A stretch of 64,000 bases of DNA from Croceibacterium aestuarii (GTDB lineage: Bacteria; Pseudomonadota; Alphaproteobacteria; Sphingomonadales; Sphingomonadaceae), in contig NZ_CP131039.1 of assembly GCF_030657335.1 (NCBI RefSeq), positions 2,744,501 to 2,808,500 on the forward strand, written 5' to 3'. Positions 27,527 through 35,461 of the stretch are shown one piece after another. A model generated the notes under the pieces. That model did not search any database, had not been told where the DNA came from, and was given only the letters and a program-made list of their open reading frames with translations. Both the position numbers and the translations under genes were made by a program. Positions within the stretch are counted from its first letter, which is position 1; the number at the start of each line of letters is the position of its first letter.

Positions 27527-29250
27527 TGCAGCACCCTTCCCAGGCCGACCCTGCCGGCCTCCGGATAGTCGACGAGGCCCAAGGTGCGGAGCCGGCCAAG
27601 ATCATTCGCGAAGCTCGAGGACGAAGGCGACATTGCGGCACGGTTGGCGAGGTCGTTGCGGTATTGGTCGCCGCTCTCCCACAAGGCGTCGAGAATGCGG
27701 CAATGCCGTGGCTCTAGGCGCCGCTTGATGAGTTCGAAAAGGGCTACTCGGCTCGGGGCCTCTTTCGGCCAGTTCGCTGTCGCCGCGCCGCTTTGAGTGA
27801 GGGCCACCATCCCTTGCGACGGATAGTCGATCAGGCCCTTCGTTCGCATCGCGCCGAGATCGTTCGCGTAGCTTGAGATCTTGGGGGAAATGTCGGCCAG
27901 CCAAGCGACGATGTTCCGCTCCACCGTGTCACGCTTCAAGAGACGCTGGGCCCAAGCGATCCCGTCGAGAATGCGCTGCCAGCGCGGCGGATAGTCCCCT
28001 GCGGGGGCAGTCCCAACCTGCCGGCCCTGTACCTGTTCCTCGGTATCTGCCCGCCCCTCCGGGGTCGATGGCATACGCAGACGCGAAGTCATTGCGGCGG
28101 TGCCGGGTTCCTTCTCCGTCGATTCGGAGTTGCCCGCAGGAGCTTCTTCGAGCGCCGGCCTGATCCGCTGGAAATCAGCGAATGCCTGACCGATGATGTC
28201 GCGCAGCGCGCGGTTCTCAGCCGTGAGTGCGTCGATCTGCTGCTGGCCGACGCCGCGCTCGATTATCAATTCGTCACGCTCGGTCTCGAGATCGGCCACC
28301 CGCCGTTTAAGATTTGCGACCTCGTCAGAGGTGGCAGATGTTAAACGCTCGCCACCGGGATCCTCGACCTTCGGCGGCGCCAACTGCTTTGCTATCGCGC
28401 CCAGGTCGATCTGCGCCAGCATCTTCGGCTCGGCGACACTCTCCCCGGGCTCAGGCGTCCGGCTGCTGTCGAAGGTACGCGGCATCTGCGATATGCCGCG
28501 ATCGAGGATGCCGAGCCGCGGACTGTAAACCCACCGTTCGCCCCGGGCGAGGCCGGCCAGGCTCTCCATGACGGTCGCCATCGTCGCCTTGTCGGCGTTG
28601 GCCCTGAGATATGCCTTCACGGCATCCTGATCGGCCGGAGCAATCAGCTGGTGCGCGATCACCGTCTGCATCTGCGAGATTACCGACTTGGCAATGTCCG
28701 CCGGGCGCTGCGTGATGGCGGTGAGCACGAAGCCCTGCACCCGGCCGCGCTTGGCGATCCATTCCATCTGGCGCTTCGCGGCCTCGCCCGCCTTGCTGGG
28801 GCTGGTCTGCGGCGCGAACTCGTCGGCCTCGTCGACGACCAGGTGAAAGTTGCCGCGCGGCTTCTTGCGGAGCGCGGCGACCATCCAGTGAACGAACTCC
28901 TGCTGTTCGTCGCTATCCATGAGCGAGAGGTCGACGATCGCGGAGACGCCGCTCGCGATAATCTCGCCGATCTTCCCGCCTTGTTCGTGCGAGATTGGAA
29001 CGTCGCCGTTTGCCCCGCCGAAGATCGGAATGGGGAAGCCGGGATCCTCGCCATTGGCCGCCGAGCGCAGGCCGTGCCAGACGCCCGTTGGATCGACGAT
29101 GCAGGTATGCCGCCCGGCCTCGAGCAGTTGCTCGACCTGGTCCTTGGCGGTGACCGTCTTGCCTGCGCCCGATGCGCCGACGACGAGGGTGTGCGTGTCG
29201 AGGATCGCGACGTCCGCCGCCTCTCGGGCTTCCTGCGATACCTCAGCCAT
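27523..29250 (-). CDS. HerA/DUF87-like ATPase with coiled coil and two C-terminal winged-helix-like repeats
   Basis: 575 residues from the ATG at 29250, which has GGAGG 5 bases upstream. Walker A GASGAGKT lies at about 26-33, Walker B is LVVDEADEF, and TQRPADIAKSVISQMQ is the sensor segment typical of HerA/FtsK-type motors. A coiled coil follows (about 310-350), then two similar segments, SSYANDLGAMRTKGLIDYP and SSFANDLGRLRTLGLVDYP, each resembling a winged-helix wing. No substrate or nuclease partner is evident next to it. It may be a DNA translocase or a defence/anti-defence ATPase. Confidence 0.8.
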   Translation of the reverse strand: MAEVSQEAREAADVAILDTHTLVVGASGAGKTVTAKDQVEQLLEAGRHTCIVDPTGVWHGLRSAANGEDPGFPIPIFGGANGDVPISHEQGGKIGEIIASGVSAIVDLSLMDSDEQQEFVHWMVAALRKKPRGNFHLVVDEADEFAPQTSPSKAGEAAKRQMEWIAKRGRVQGFVLTAITQRPADIAKSVISQMQTVIAHQLIAPADQDAVKAYLRANADKATMATVMESLAGLARGERWVYSPRLGILDRGISQMPRTFDSSRTPEPGESVAEPKMLAQIDLGAIAKQLAPPKVEDPGGERLTSATSDEVANLKRRVADLETERDELIIERGVGQQQIDALTAENRALRDIIGQAFADFQRIRPALEEAPAGNSESTEKEPGTAAMTSRLRMPSTPEGRADTEEQVQGRQVGTAPAGDYPPRWQRILDGIAWAQRLLKRDTVERNIVAWLADISPKISSYANDLGAMRTKGLIDYPSQGMVALTQSGAATANWPKEAPSRVALFELIKRRLEPRHCRILDALWESGDQYRNDLANRAAMSPSSSSFANDLGRLRTLGLVDYPEAGRVGLGRVLQ

Positions 29251-29887
29251 GCTGGCCTCCATTGGGCGCATCCTGGCGGACCGCGCTGGCGGGGCTTTGC
29301 CCCTGAGCCTCCTGCGAAGTCTCAGCCGTTCCGGCGCTCATCGCTTGCGCGGGAAAGCGCCACCAACCTTGTTTGCCCTTTGCTTGGATCGGCTCGCGCA
29401 ACAGGTCGGCCCGCATCACGGGCCATGCCCACCGACCGTCGCCCCAATCGCCCGCGGCTATCTCGCTTTCGGGCTGGTGCGCGCGTTCGTCTTCGGTGCG
29501 ACGGGCGCGGGCGAACTCGACAACACCGATGATCGCACCGCGCGGCAGACTGTGATTGTAGGCGCAGCCGAACATGTCGTAGCAGAGGTCGTGCAGCATG
29601 GGGGTGATCGCACTATCGGGCGCAAAGCGTTGTGTTGCGTGGATGGCTATCGGCTTTCCGATCAGGCGCTCAGGCAGGCGAAACCTGCGCGTCTCAAACG
29701 CCTTGGCGAAGTCGCCTACACTGCTATCCCAAGCGAACAGGAGTGAGGCGTAAGGCTGCCACATCGAGATAACAGGCATATCCGAGCTAGGGACGGAAGC
29801 CCGAAGGGCGGAGACGCTTGCGGCTCCGTTCACGACGGCCCGGTCCGAAGGAAGCGCCCCCACTTTGTTGCTGTCATTCTGTTCCAT
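29243..29887 (-). CDS. ASCH-domain protein
   Basis: 214 residues from the ATG at 29887. An ASCH fold core is visible: ISMWQPYASLLF, FETRRFRLPERLIGKPIAIHATQRF, and SLPRGAIIGVVEFARARRT. ASCH domains bind RNA or modified nucleotides. The first 40 and last 50 residues are low-complexity. It overlaps the upstream Lar-like gene by 14 nt and the ATPase by 8 nt. Confidence 0.78.
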   Translation of the reverse strand: MEQNDSNKVGALPSDRAVVNGAASVSALRASVPSSDMPVISMWQPYASLLFAWDSSVGDFAKAFETRRFRLPERLIGKPIAIHATQRFAPDSAITPMLHDLCYDMFGCAYNHSLPRGAIIGVVEFARARRTEDERAHQPESEIAAGDWGDGRWAWPVMRADLLREPIQAKGKQGWWRFPAQAMSAGTAETSQEAQGQSPASAVRQDAPNGGQHG

Positions 29888-30371
29888 CGGTCTTGCTCCC
29901 AAGGGCTGCGAGGGCGTCCAGTTCGGCAAGCTGCCACGCGGCGATTGTGAAAGTCTCTTGCCCTTCGTATCGTTCGATGTGCTGCACCACGCGGCGCACC
30001 CGCTCCACCAGCCCATCATCCGGCGCGGAAGCAAGGCGTGCGTCGATGTGGGCAAGGGCTTCGGTGACAAGCGGCAATGCTTGGTCAAGATATGCCTCGC
30101 TCCAATTGTAGCCGCGCGAGTTGATCTCGGGCGCTACCGAATAGGCGGCTCCTTTGACTGCTCGCAGCGCCTCCCGCAGCACTTCATCGCTGGCGGGCTG
30201 GCGCTGGTTCCATGCGGCGATGGCTTCGGCTTTGACGGCCATCCTTGCGCGGGCGTGGGCTTTGCACTTTGAACAGCGGACCTGATGCCTCTCATAAGGC
30301 CAGTCCCACGACCGTAGTTCAGCTGCCCCGCTACAGAACGGACACGCCGCAAGCTGTTCATCCTTGGTCAT
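29874..30371 (-). CDS. Lar-like (restriction alleviation) zinc-finger protein
   Basis: 165 residues from the ATG at 30371. The N-terminal CPFCSGAAELRSW with HQVRCSKCKAHARA forms a two-CxxC zinc knuckle as in the Lar family. AVKAEAIAAWNQR is the characteristic Lar end. A C-terminal alpha-helical extension of about 100 residues (VTEALAHIDARLASAPDDGLVERVRRVVQHIER) is not part of Lar. Lar homologues moderate type I restriction; whether this one does is unknown. Confidence 0.78.
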   Translation of the reverse strand: MTKDEQLAACPFCSGAAELRSWDWPYERHQVRCSKCKAHARARMAVKAEAIAAWNQRQPASDEVLREALRAVKGAAYSVAPEINSRGYNWSEAYLDQALPLVTEALAHIDARLASAPDDGLVERVRRVVQHIERYEGQETFTIAAWQLAELDALAALGSKTDGTE

Positions 30372-30618
30372 TGCTTTGCTCCTGAATGTGGGCGCGGACG
30401 GGCTGCCAGCAAATGCAGCCTTCGCCGTCACCCGCGTTCATGGTTTGGCGGTTAGGAATGAAAGACGCCGGGAGGTCCATGACCGCATCTGCGGCGCAGG
30501 TTGTGTTGACAGGCCATCCCCTGTATCGCGGGTAGAAGTTGGCACCCCAAAGGCGGCAATTGCCGCACCGCCGCTGCGCCTCAGTCAGCCCCTTCGCTAT
30601 CCTCTCAACATCACCCAT
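30358..30618 (-). CDS. Small Cys-containing phage protein
   Basis: 86 residues from the ATG at 30618. RRCGNCRLWGANFYP, then TCAADAVMD and GCICWQP give five or six cysteines in a pattern that could bind zinc. No family is recognised with confidence. It overlaps the neighbours on both sides (8 and 14 nt) in the leftward operon, which supports it being real. Confidence 0.65.
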   Translation of the reverse strand: MGDVERIAKGLTEAQRRCGNCRLWGANFYPRYRGWPVNTTCAADAVMDLPASFIPNRQTMNAGDGEGCICWQPVRAHIQEQSNDQG

Positions 30619-31015
30619 GATCGGCCTCGCTGGCATGGGCGCGGAGGGCGGCGGCGGTTAGGGCGAGTGCGGGAGTGGCGGCTGCTCCGTTCATACGCCT
30701 TGCCGGGATATGACTGCCGCCGCGAAACCAGTAGAGGTTCGCATTGCCAAAACGGCTGTCTGCTGTGCGCACGATATTGACGCTCCACCCCTCCGGCACC
30801 AATTGCATCGCTGCGTTGAGCGAGGCGGTGTAGGCGGGGGCCTTGATCGGATTGACGTACTGCTTGCTCCCCACGCACCAGCCTCCCGGAGCGGCAATGG
30901 GATTGCCCCCCGCGCGGTCGACGGCGATGTGAATGAGCGCATCCAACTCCCGATCCGGCCCCGTCGCAGCCTCGACCTGTGCGGCCAGTGCTTCAAGTTC
31001 GGCTCGGTCGGTCAT
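30611..31015 (-). CDS. Phage ABA sandwich domain protein
   Basis: 134 residues from the ATG at 31015. ELDALIHIAVDRA, PAYTASLNAAMQLVPEGWSVNIVRT and FGNANLYWFRGG match the small alpha-beta-alpha fold seen in many phage early proteins. The C-terminal part is Ala-rich. Function unknown. It overlaps the downstream gene by 8 nt. Confidence 0.75.
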   Translation of the reverse strand: MTDRAELEALAAQVEAATGPDRELDALIHIAVDRAGGNPIAAPGGWCVGSKQYVNPIKAPAYTASLNAAMQLVPEGWSVNIVRTADSRFGNANLYWFRGGSHIPARRMNGAAATPALALTAAALRAHASEADHG

Positions 31016-31029
31016 GGCCGGTTCCTCGC

Positions 31030-31239
31030 TCACGACAGCGCCCTTTCGTGAACTTCGCGGTTGTTCCTGGCCTGCCGGCTGCGCACCGCGGCAACGGCCA
31101 TCAGCTCGGTGTTTTCGAGCGCGACGAAGTCGAAGCCTCCGCTGACCGTCTGCCCGCGCTTCACGACTTTCAGGCCGAGAAGATCGTTCAGAATGGGGGC
31201 CGTCTCGGGCACGCCGGGCAAGCTGATTTCGATGAGCAT
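31030..31239 (-). CDS. Small hypothetical phage protein
   Basis: 69 residues. Start supported by AGGAAGGAAAC before the ATG. The sequence (LIEISLPGVPETAPILNDLLGLKVVKRGQTVSGGFDFVALENTELMAVAAV) is a mixed alpha/beta protein with no recognised family. It is separated from the ABA-sandwich gene by 14 bp and from the gene upstream by 60 bp. Confidence 0.6.
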   Translation of the reverse strand: MLIEISLPGVPETAPILNDLLGLKVVKRGQTVSGGFDFVALENTELMAVAAVRSRQARNNREVHERALS

Positions 31240-31299
31240 CAGGAGTTTCCTTCCTTGTCGATATTGCCGCGATGGACGGTGAAGGTGACGGCGACGATG

Positions 31300-31578
31300 T
31301 CAGCCAAAACAGCCCCCTATTCCGAGCAATGCCGCCCAAGCGAGCAGCGAAACCGTGACGCCGATCACGGCGCCGGACACAAAAGCGCGAACCTCGGTAT
31401 CCTCGCGCCGGAACCTCTCGCGCAGCGCGTCATCGTCGATCTGCAGGGCCTCGGCTCCGCGTGGATCGCCCGGGACGTAGGGCCGCACGCCGGGTTCGAA
31501 GCGAAAGCCGTTCACGATGACGGGCGCGTGCGGATCGAAGCGCGGATCGGGCGTGGTGAGCGAGAATGCGGAGCTCAT
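31300..31578 (-). CDS. Small membrane-anchored phage protein
   Basis: 92 residues from the ATG at 31578. A soluble N-terminal part (SSAFSLTTPDPRFDPHAPVI) is followed by a C-terminal membrane segment (FVSGAVIGVTVSLLAWAALLGIGGCFG). The start overlaps the previous stop as ATGA. A tail-anchored topology is predicted. No family recognised. Confidence 0.6.
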   Translation of the reverse strand: MSSAFSLTTPDPRFDPHAPVIVNGFRFEPGVRPYVPGDPRGAEALQIDDDALRERFRREDTEVRAFVSGAVIGVTVSLLAWAALLGIGGCFG

Positions 31579-31781
31579 GCCTGCGCCCTCGCCTTGCTCG
31601 CCAGCGCCAGCCTGAACCGGCGGCAGGGCTTGAACCCCGGCATGGTGTCGGGCGGCAGGGTGCAAGCGCCTTCGCCGCCTTCGTGGTCGTGCCGGTAGTC
31701 GCCACATTCGCAGATATCGAAAGGGCTGCGCGCTGCGGCCAGCGGGGCGCGGGGCGCGGGGATCGTGCCGGTGCCGCTCAT
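31575..31781 (-). CDS. Small Cys/His-containing phage protein
   Basis: 68 residues. FDICECGDYRHDHEGGEGACTLPP has a C-x-C-x5-H-x-H-x6-C layout that could hold a metal. FKPCRRFRLA follows. ATGA overlap with the DUF5131 gene upstream and with the membrane protein downstream suggests tight coupling. Function unknown. Confidence 0.6.
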   Translation of the reverse strand: MSGTGTIPAPRAPLAAARSPFDICECGDYRHDHEGGEGACTLPPDTMPGFKPCRRFRLALASKARAQA

Positions 31782-32809
31782 CGGACCGGCATCCCGTTGT
31801 GCTCGACGCCGTCGAGCAGCCGCCCGGCGCGCTTCTTGCCGAGACGATAGACGAGATCAGTCGAGTGCTGCGTGAAGCTATACCCGCGAAGCCGAAGGGC
31901 GCCAGCATCGTTGGCGAAGGTCGTGTAGCGGTTCATCCAGTCGCGCACGTCACCTTTGCGGGTCGTTACCGGACCATCCGTCACCGCAGGCTCGCCATCG
32001 AGGCGAAGGGCATCGAGAGGCGCCCACTCCCCCCACTGCTTGAAGAAATAGGCGATACCGTTCGCGGCGCAGAAATCGCGCGCCGATCTATGCCAGTCGG
32101 GATGGCTCGGCCGTGCCTTCGGTCCGCTCTCGCCGCCGCTGATGATTTGGTGGACGAACTCCCATCCGCGCCAATCGACGGGGCCCAGCGCAGGCTCATA
32201 GCTGACGAACTTGATCGCGGCGGGCGTAGCGGCGAAGTCCTCGCGGCGCTCGTCGGCGCGCTGCTGGTCCTCGACCGAGACGCCCAGCCAGACGTTCGGG
32301 AGGGGCCAGCGATCCGGCGAGAATACCGGCATCCCGCTCGGGTTCATATCCGGCCCTCCGCTGGCCGGTTTGCCGTCGCGAGTGACGTAGCCATCCCACG
32401 CTGGCGCAGCCTTGAAGCTCGATAGGTATTCTCGCATCCGCCCAGCGCGCTTGGTCAGCACCTGGAATGTGTGTTTTCGGCTCTGTGCCATCACCACGAA
32501 CACCCGGTCGATCCATTCGTCGGGCACGCTCTCGTGGAACAGGTCGCCGTGCGCGCAGACGAAGATCAGCCGCGGCGCGCGCCAGCGCAGGGGCTGGTCG
32601 AGCCATTGCTCGTTGAAGCGAACCTTGCCAGTCCAGACCGGCCCAGCCTTCGTGTCCTGCGTCAGTCCGGAGCGCGACGGATGGTTGCGCAGCCGCGTGC
32701 CAGCCAGCTTCATCGCGTAGCAGTTCGTGCAACCCGGCGAGTGCACGGAGCATCCGTTGACGATGTTCCAGGTTGCCTCGGTCCATTCGATCTTCGTCTT
32801 GTCAGCCAT
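31778..32809 (-). CDS. DUF5131 (phage Gp37/Gp68) family protein
   Basis: 343 residues. The family start TKIEWTEATWNIVNGCSVHSPGCTNCYAM is intact, with three cysteines (CxxxxxGCxxC) that resemble a radical-SAM cluster site. FVCAHGDLFHESVPDEWIDRVF, VWLGVSVEDQQRADER, SYEPALGPV, IISGGESGPKARP and FFKQWGEW are all conserved. Its partner in many genomes, a three-Cys-motif protein (TcmP), is not next to it here. The reaction is not known. Confidence 0.9.
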   Translation of the reverse strand: MADKTKIEWTEATWNIVNGCSVHSPGCTNCYAMKLAGTRLRNHPSRSGLTQDTKAGPVWTGKVRFNEQWLDQPLRWRAPRLIFVCAHGDLFHESVPDEWIDRVFVVMAQSRKHTFQVLTKRAGRMREYLSSFKAAPAWDGYVTRDGKPASGGPDMNPSGMPVFSPDRWPLPNVWLGVSVEDQQRADERREDFAATPAAIKFVSYEPALGPVDWRGWEFVHQIISGGESGPKARPSHPDWHRSARDFCAANGIAYFFKQWGEWAPLDALRLDGEPAVTDGPVTTRKGDVRDWMNRYTTFANDAGALRLRGYSFTQHSTDLVYRLGKKRAGRLLDGVEHNGMPVR

Positions 32810-32976
32810 CAGTCAGCGAGCCTCCACTCAACAATATCGAAGTTGCGCGACCGTCTGCCCTCCCGCGTGAGCGACCAGCGGCAAGCGCCGCGCCCATCGG
32901 CAGGCCAGCTTTCCACGGGAACGAGACCGTTTCTGAGGCGAACGCGGACGCGCTTGCCTTCGGCCTCGGGCGGCAT
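32809..32976 (-). CDS. Small hypothetical phage protein
   Basis: 55 residues from the ATG at 32976 (MPPEAEGKRVRVRLRNGLVPV). Basic and beta-strand-rich. The stop overlaps the DUF5131 start (ATGA), so it is probably translated with it. No family recognised. Confidence 0.5.
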   Translation of the reverse strand: MPPEAEGKRVRVRLRNGLVPVESWPADGRGACRWSLTREGRRSRNFDIVEWRLAD

Positions 32977-33004
32977 GTGGCCCTCGTTGCGTTGCCAGGG
33001 CACG

Positions 33005-33496
33005 TCACGCCGCCCTCGCCTGCCGCGCGCCGACCGCGAGAGCATGGATCTGCTCGGCAAGTTCAGCCTGCTCGGTCGTCACCGCGGGGCCGTCGATCTG
33101 CAACAGTTCGTGCGCCGCATAGTCCGCCTCGGCCAGGTTCCTCTCGAGGTCCTGTTGCAGCTTGAGCCGCCGCGCCTGCGCCACCTGCTCTTCGCTGAGC
33201 CGAAACCCGCTGTAGGTCGCGCGCTGCTCTTCGGCGGGTGCTTCGCCGCCGCGCTGGCGTTCCGACCAGTTGAGCGCCTTTTCATCGGCCTCGGCGCACT
33301 GCGCGAGTTCTGCATCGAGCAAGCGCTTGGCATCGCCGACCGGCTTGGAGCCGTAGAGCTTGATCGCCCAGTTGCGGCGCTGGTGAGCCCAGAAGGTGAT
33401 GGTCGCCGGGCCGCAGGGGTCTTTCTCGCGGATCGGGAAGCGATCTTCGCCGGGTTCGAGACGGTCGAGCGGGTCGAAGGGGGATGCGGAGGGCAT
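33005..33496 (-). CDS. Hypothetical phage protein, Glu/Ala-rich helical C terminus
   Basis: 163 residues from the ATG at 33496, which overlaps the acyl carrier stop (ATGA). The N-terminal part (CGPATITFWAHQRRNWAIKLYGSKPVGDAKRLLDAELAQC) is conserved-looking. The second half (about 80-160) is predicted coiled-coil-like helix (EEQVAQARRLKLQQDLERNLAEADYAAHELLQ). Function unknown. Confidence 0.6.
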   Translation of the reverse strand: MPSASPFDPLDRLEPGEDRFPIREKDPCGPATITFWAHQRRNWAIKLYGSKPVGDAKRLLDAELAQCAEADEKALNWSERQRGGEAPAEEQRATYSGFRLSEEQVAQARRLKLQQDLERNLAEADYAAHELLQIDGPAVTTEQAELAEQIHALAVGARQARAA

Positions 33497-33738
33497 CAGC
33501 GCTTCCTCTCGATCACCTGCACGACGTCGCCGACCGTGCGCCATTTGCTGTAGTCGTCGTCCTCCGTGTCCGTGCCGAGTTCGTCGTCGATCCGGATCGC
33601 TATTTCGATGACGTCGAGGCTGTCCGCGCCGAGGTCGTCGATCAGCTCGGCATCGTTGGTCGTGCGCTCGAGTGCGACGCCCAGGTGCTCGGCGATGATC
33701 TTGCGGACGCGCTCGGCGATGGTGATGGTGTCGGGCAT
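33496..33738 (-). CDS. Prophage-encoded acyl carrier protein
   Basis: 80 residues, acidic four-helix bundle. DLGADSLDVIEI carries the Ser that receives 4'-phosphopantetheine, at about 40. The helices before (RVRKIIAEHLG) and after (RIDDELG) match ACP. It sits in the early operon between a small Arg-rich gene and a coiled-coil gene, with ATGA overlaps on both sides. There is no synthase or acyltransferase nearby, so its job (moonlighting, interaction or modification) is open. Confidence 0.85.
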   Translation of the reverse strand: MPDTITIAERVRKIIAEHLGVALERTTNDAELIDDLGADSLDVIEIAIRIDDELGTDTEDDDYSKWRTVGDVVQVIERKR

Positions 33739-33953
33739 CAGCGCGCCACCCTTCTGGCGCGGCGATGCCGACGCCTCACTCGCTGCGAATGCCGAACCAT
33801 GTTCGTTCGCTTGCGAGGCCGGTCCTTGAGCGCCTTCTTCTTGGGGCGCAGATTGCCGGAGGGGTGACTCGGCGGCGTAGGCAGAGGTTCGAACGCCGCT
33901 AAGTCGAGCCGACAGGCCAATGCGGCGGCGGTGAGGCCCAGAATCCTCCTCAT
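33738..33953 (-). CDS. Small Arg-rich hypothetical protein
   Basis: 71 residues. The C-terminal half is strongly basic (KKKALKDRPRKRTNMVRHSQRVRRRHRRARRVAR), so it may bind nucleic acid. ATGA overlaps with recT upstream and the ACP gene downstream argue that it is translated. No family recognised. Confidence 0.5.
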   Translation of the reverse strand: MRRILGLTAAALACRLDLAAFEPLPTPPSHPSGNLRPKKKALKDRPRKRTNMVRHSQRVRRRHRRARRVAR

Positions 33954-35176
33954 TCGCCCTTCTCCCCGCCCTGCAGCACCTTGCGCCGCTCCGCGAATTC
34001 CTTGTCGACCGCGCCCGCCGTCTCGTCGTCGAAGGCGATACGATGCTTGTTAACCCATTCCTGCTCCACCGCGGCGAGGCCCTTGACGTTCTTCGCGGCG
34101 GCGATCTGCTCGCGGACCTTGCGCAGCATTTCGTCGGAGACCGATTCCCCGGCTTGTTCGTCTTGCTCGGGCTTGCCTTCGGTTTCGGCTTCGTCGTCGT
34201 CGGTTTCGCCGGCGTCGAGCTTGCGCGCGGTTTCCTCGTCGACCTCGGTCATGCCGCGGCTGTCGCGGACCTCGCCGGTTTCGGGATCGTGCTGATCGTC
34301 CTGGTCGAGTTCGTCGTTCGACGGCAGTGCAACAGGCGCGTCGGGTTCGACGGCGTCCAGTGCAGCGACCGCAGAGCGCGCAGCCCGATCGATCTCGTCA
34401 CCCTCGACGTCACGGAAAATGTCGCCGCTCATCGGCAGCACCTTGGAGTGGCGACGCATGACGGTCTTCTTCGCCATCTCGGCGAAGTGATCGACCCATG
34501 GGCCCTTCGGATCGATCGCTTTGCCCTTGTTGGCGCCGAACTTGACCGTCTGGCCTATCGCGCCGGTCTGGCTAAGCTGGCGGATCTTGTCGATCTCGCT
34601 GCGGCGCATGACTTCCGCCGACCAGGACCCGTCCTTGAACTTCACCAGCGAGAACGCGGCAACGATGTTCTCGTCGGCGGTTTCCTCGTCGGAGAGCGCG
34701 AGGTCCGGCCGGTAGCGCACCGGCGGTTCCATCCCGAGTTCGTACAGGAAGCGGCCGCTCTCGTATTCGGCCCGGTAGACCACGCCGACCTGCATCACGC
34801 TGATCTCGTCGGACTGCATGATCTTCTTCCGCAGGCCGTAGACCATCGGCATGTATTGGACCTGCTTGACGCTGATCCACTTGCCCTGCCCGTCCTTCTC
34901 GCGGGTGTTGAACGGCACCAGCGCGGCCTCGCGGCCATCGGGTAGCAGCCCGTCCTGCGCCGCCTTCATGCACGAAAGGATGAGGCTGCGGCGGTCGGCT
35001 TGCAAAATGGTCGGGTTCTGCTGCGCGGCCATCAGGACGGTGCGCTGCAAGTCCTCGGGCTTGATGTGCGATGGCAGGGCCATGCGGAACGATTCCGTGC
35101 GCTTTTCGAGCTCGTGCTTGAGTTCGATCATCGGCGACGGCTCGCGGGTGGCGAGGTTTTGAGCGGGGGCGTTCAT
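33950..35176 (-). CDS. recT: RecT-family single-strand annealing protein
   Basis: 408 residues. The conserved RecT core (about 30-250) has LQRTVLMAAQQNPTILQADRRSLILSCMKAAQDGLLPDGREAALVPF, VQYMPMVYGLRKKIMQSDE and GPWVDHFAEMAKKTVMRRHSKVLPMS. A long acidic Asp/Glu tail (about 290-345) follows, then a helical end. It anneals complementary strands in phage recombination. No recognisable exonuclease partner (RecE/YqaJ) is found next to it. Confidence 0.92.
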   Translation of the reverse strand: MNAPAQNLATREPSPMIELKHELEKRTESFRMALPSHIKPEDLQRTVLMAAQQNPTILQADRRSLILSCMKAAQDGLLPDGREAALVPFNTREKDGQGKWISVKQVQYMPMVYGLRKKIMQSDEISVMQVGVVYRAEYESGRFLYELGMEPPVRYRPDLALSDEETADENIVAAFSLVKFKDGSWSAEVMRRSEIDKIRQLSQTGAIGQTVKFGANKGKAIDPKGPWVDHFAEMAKKTVMRRHSKVLPMSGDIFRDVEGDEIDRAARSAVAALDAVEPDAPVALPSNDELDQDDQHDPETGEVRDSRGMTEVDEETARKLDAGETDDDEAETEGKPEQDEQAGESVSDEMLRKVREQIAAAKNVKGLAAVEQEWVNKHRIAFDDETAGAVDKEFAERRKVLQGGEKGE

Positions 35177-35460
35177 CAGATGGTCTCCTGCTCGGCAGAA
35201 GCATCTTCGATCTGCTCGTGCTCGATGGTGGGGGAGAGTGACGCTGCGACGTTCTCGGCGAACTCAGCCGCGCTGCGAGCCATGCTATCGACGACGGCCT
35301 GCTGAATGATGCCCACGATGGGCTGCAGCATTTCGTCCGGGATTCCGATGTTGATATCGGCCGGATAGTTGCTTCCGCCATGCAGCTTGATCGCCGCGCT
35401 GTATTTGCCGTGGTTGGCGCCGAATTGCGGCTTGCTGATGTTGATGCTGACAATTTCCAT
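35176..35460 (-). CDS. Hypothetical phage protein near recT
   Basis: 94 residues from the ATG at 35460 (MEIVSINISKPQFGANHGKY). The stop overlaps the recT start by 1 nt (TGATG). A helical segment (MARSAAEFAENVAASL) is followed by an acidic tail. No family recognised. Confidence 0.6.
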   Translation of the reverse strand: MEIVSINISKPQFGANHGKYSAAIKLHGGSNYPADINIGIPDEMLQPIVGIIQQAVVDSMARSAAEFAENVAASLSPTIEHEQIEDASAEQETI

Positions 35461-35461
35461 G

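Noticed and set aside
33496-33738. ACP considered as part of a lipid or polyketide cluster
   Set aside because: No synthase, acyltransferase or thioesterase genes nearby; it is inside a phage operon.
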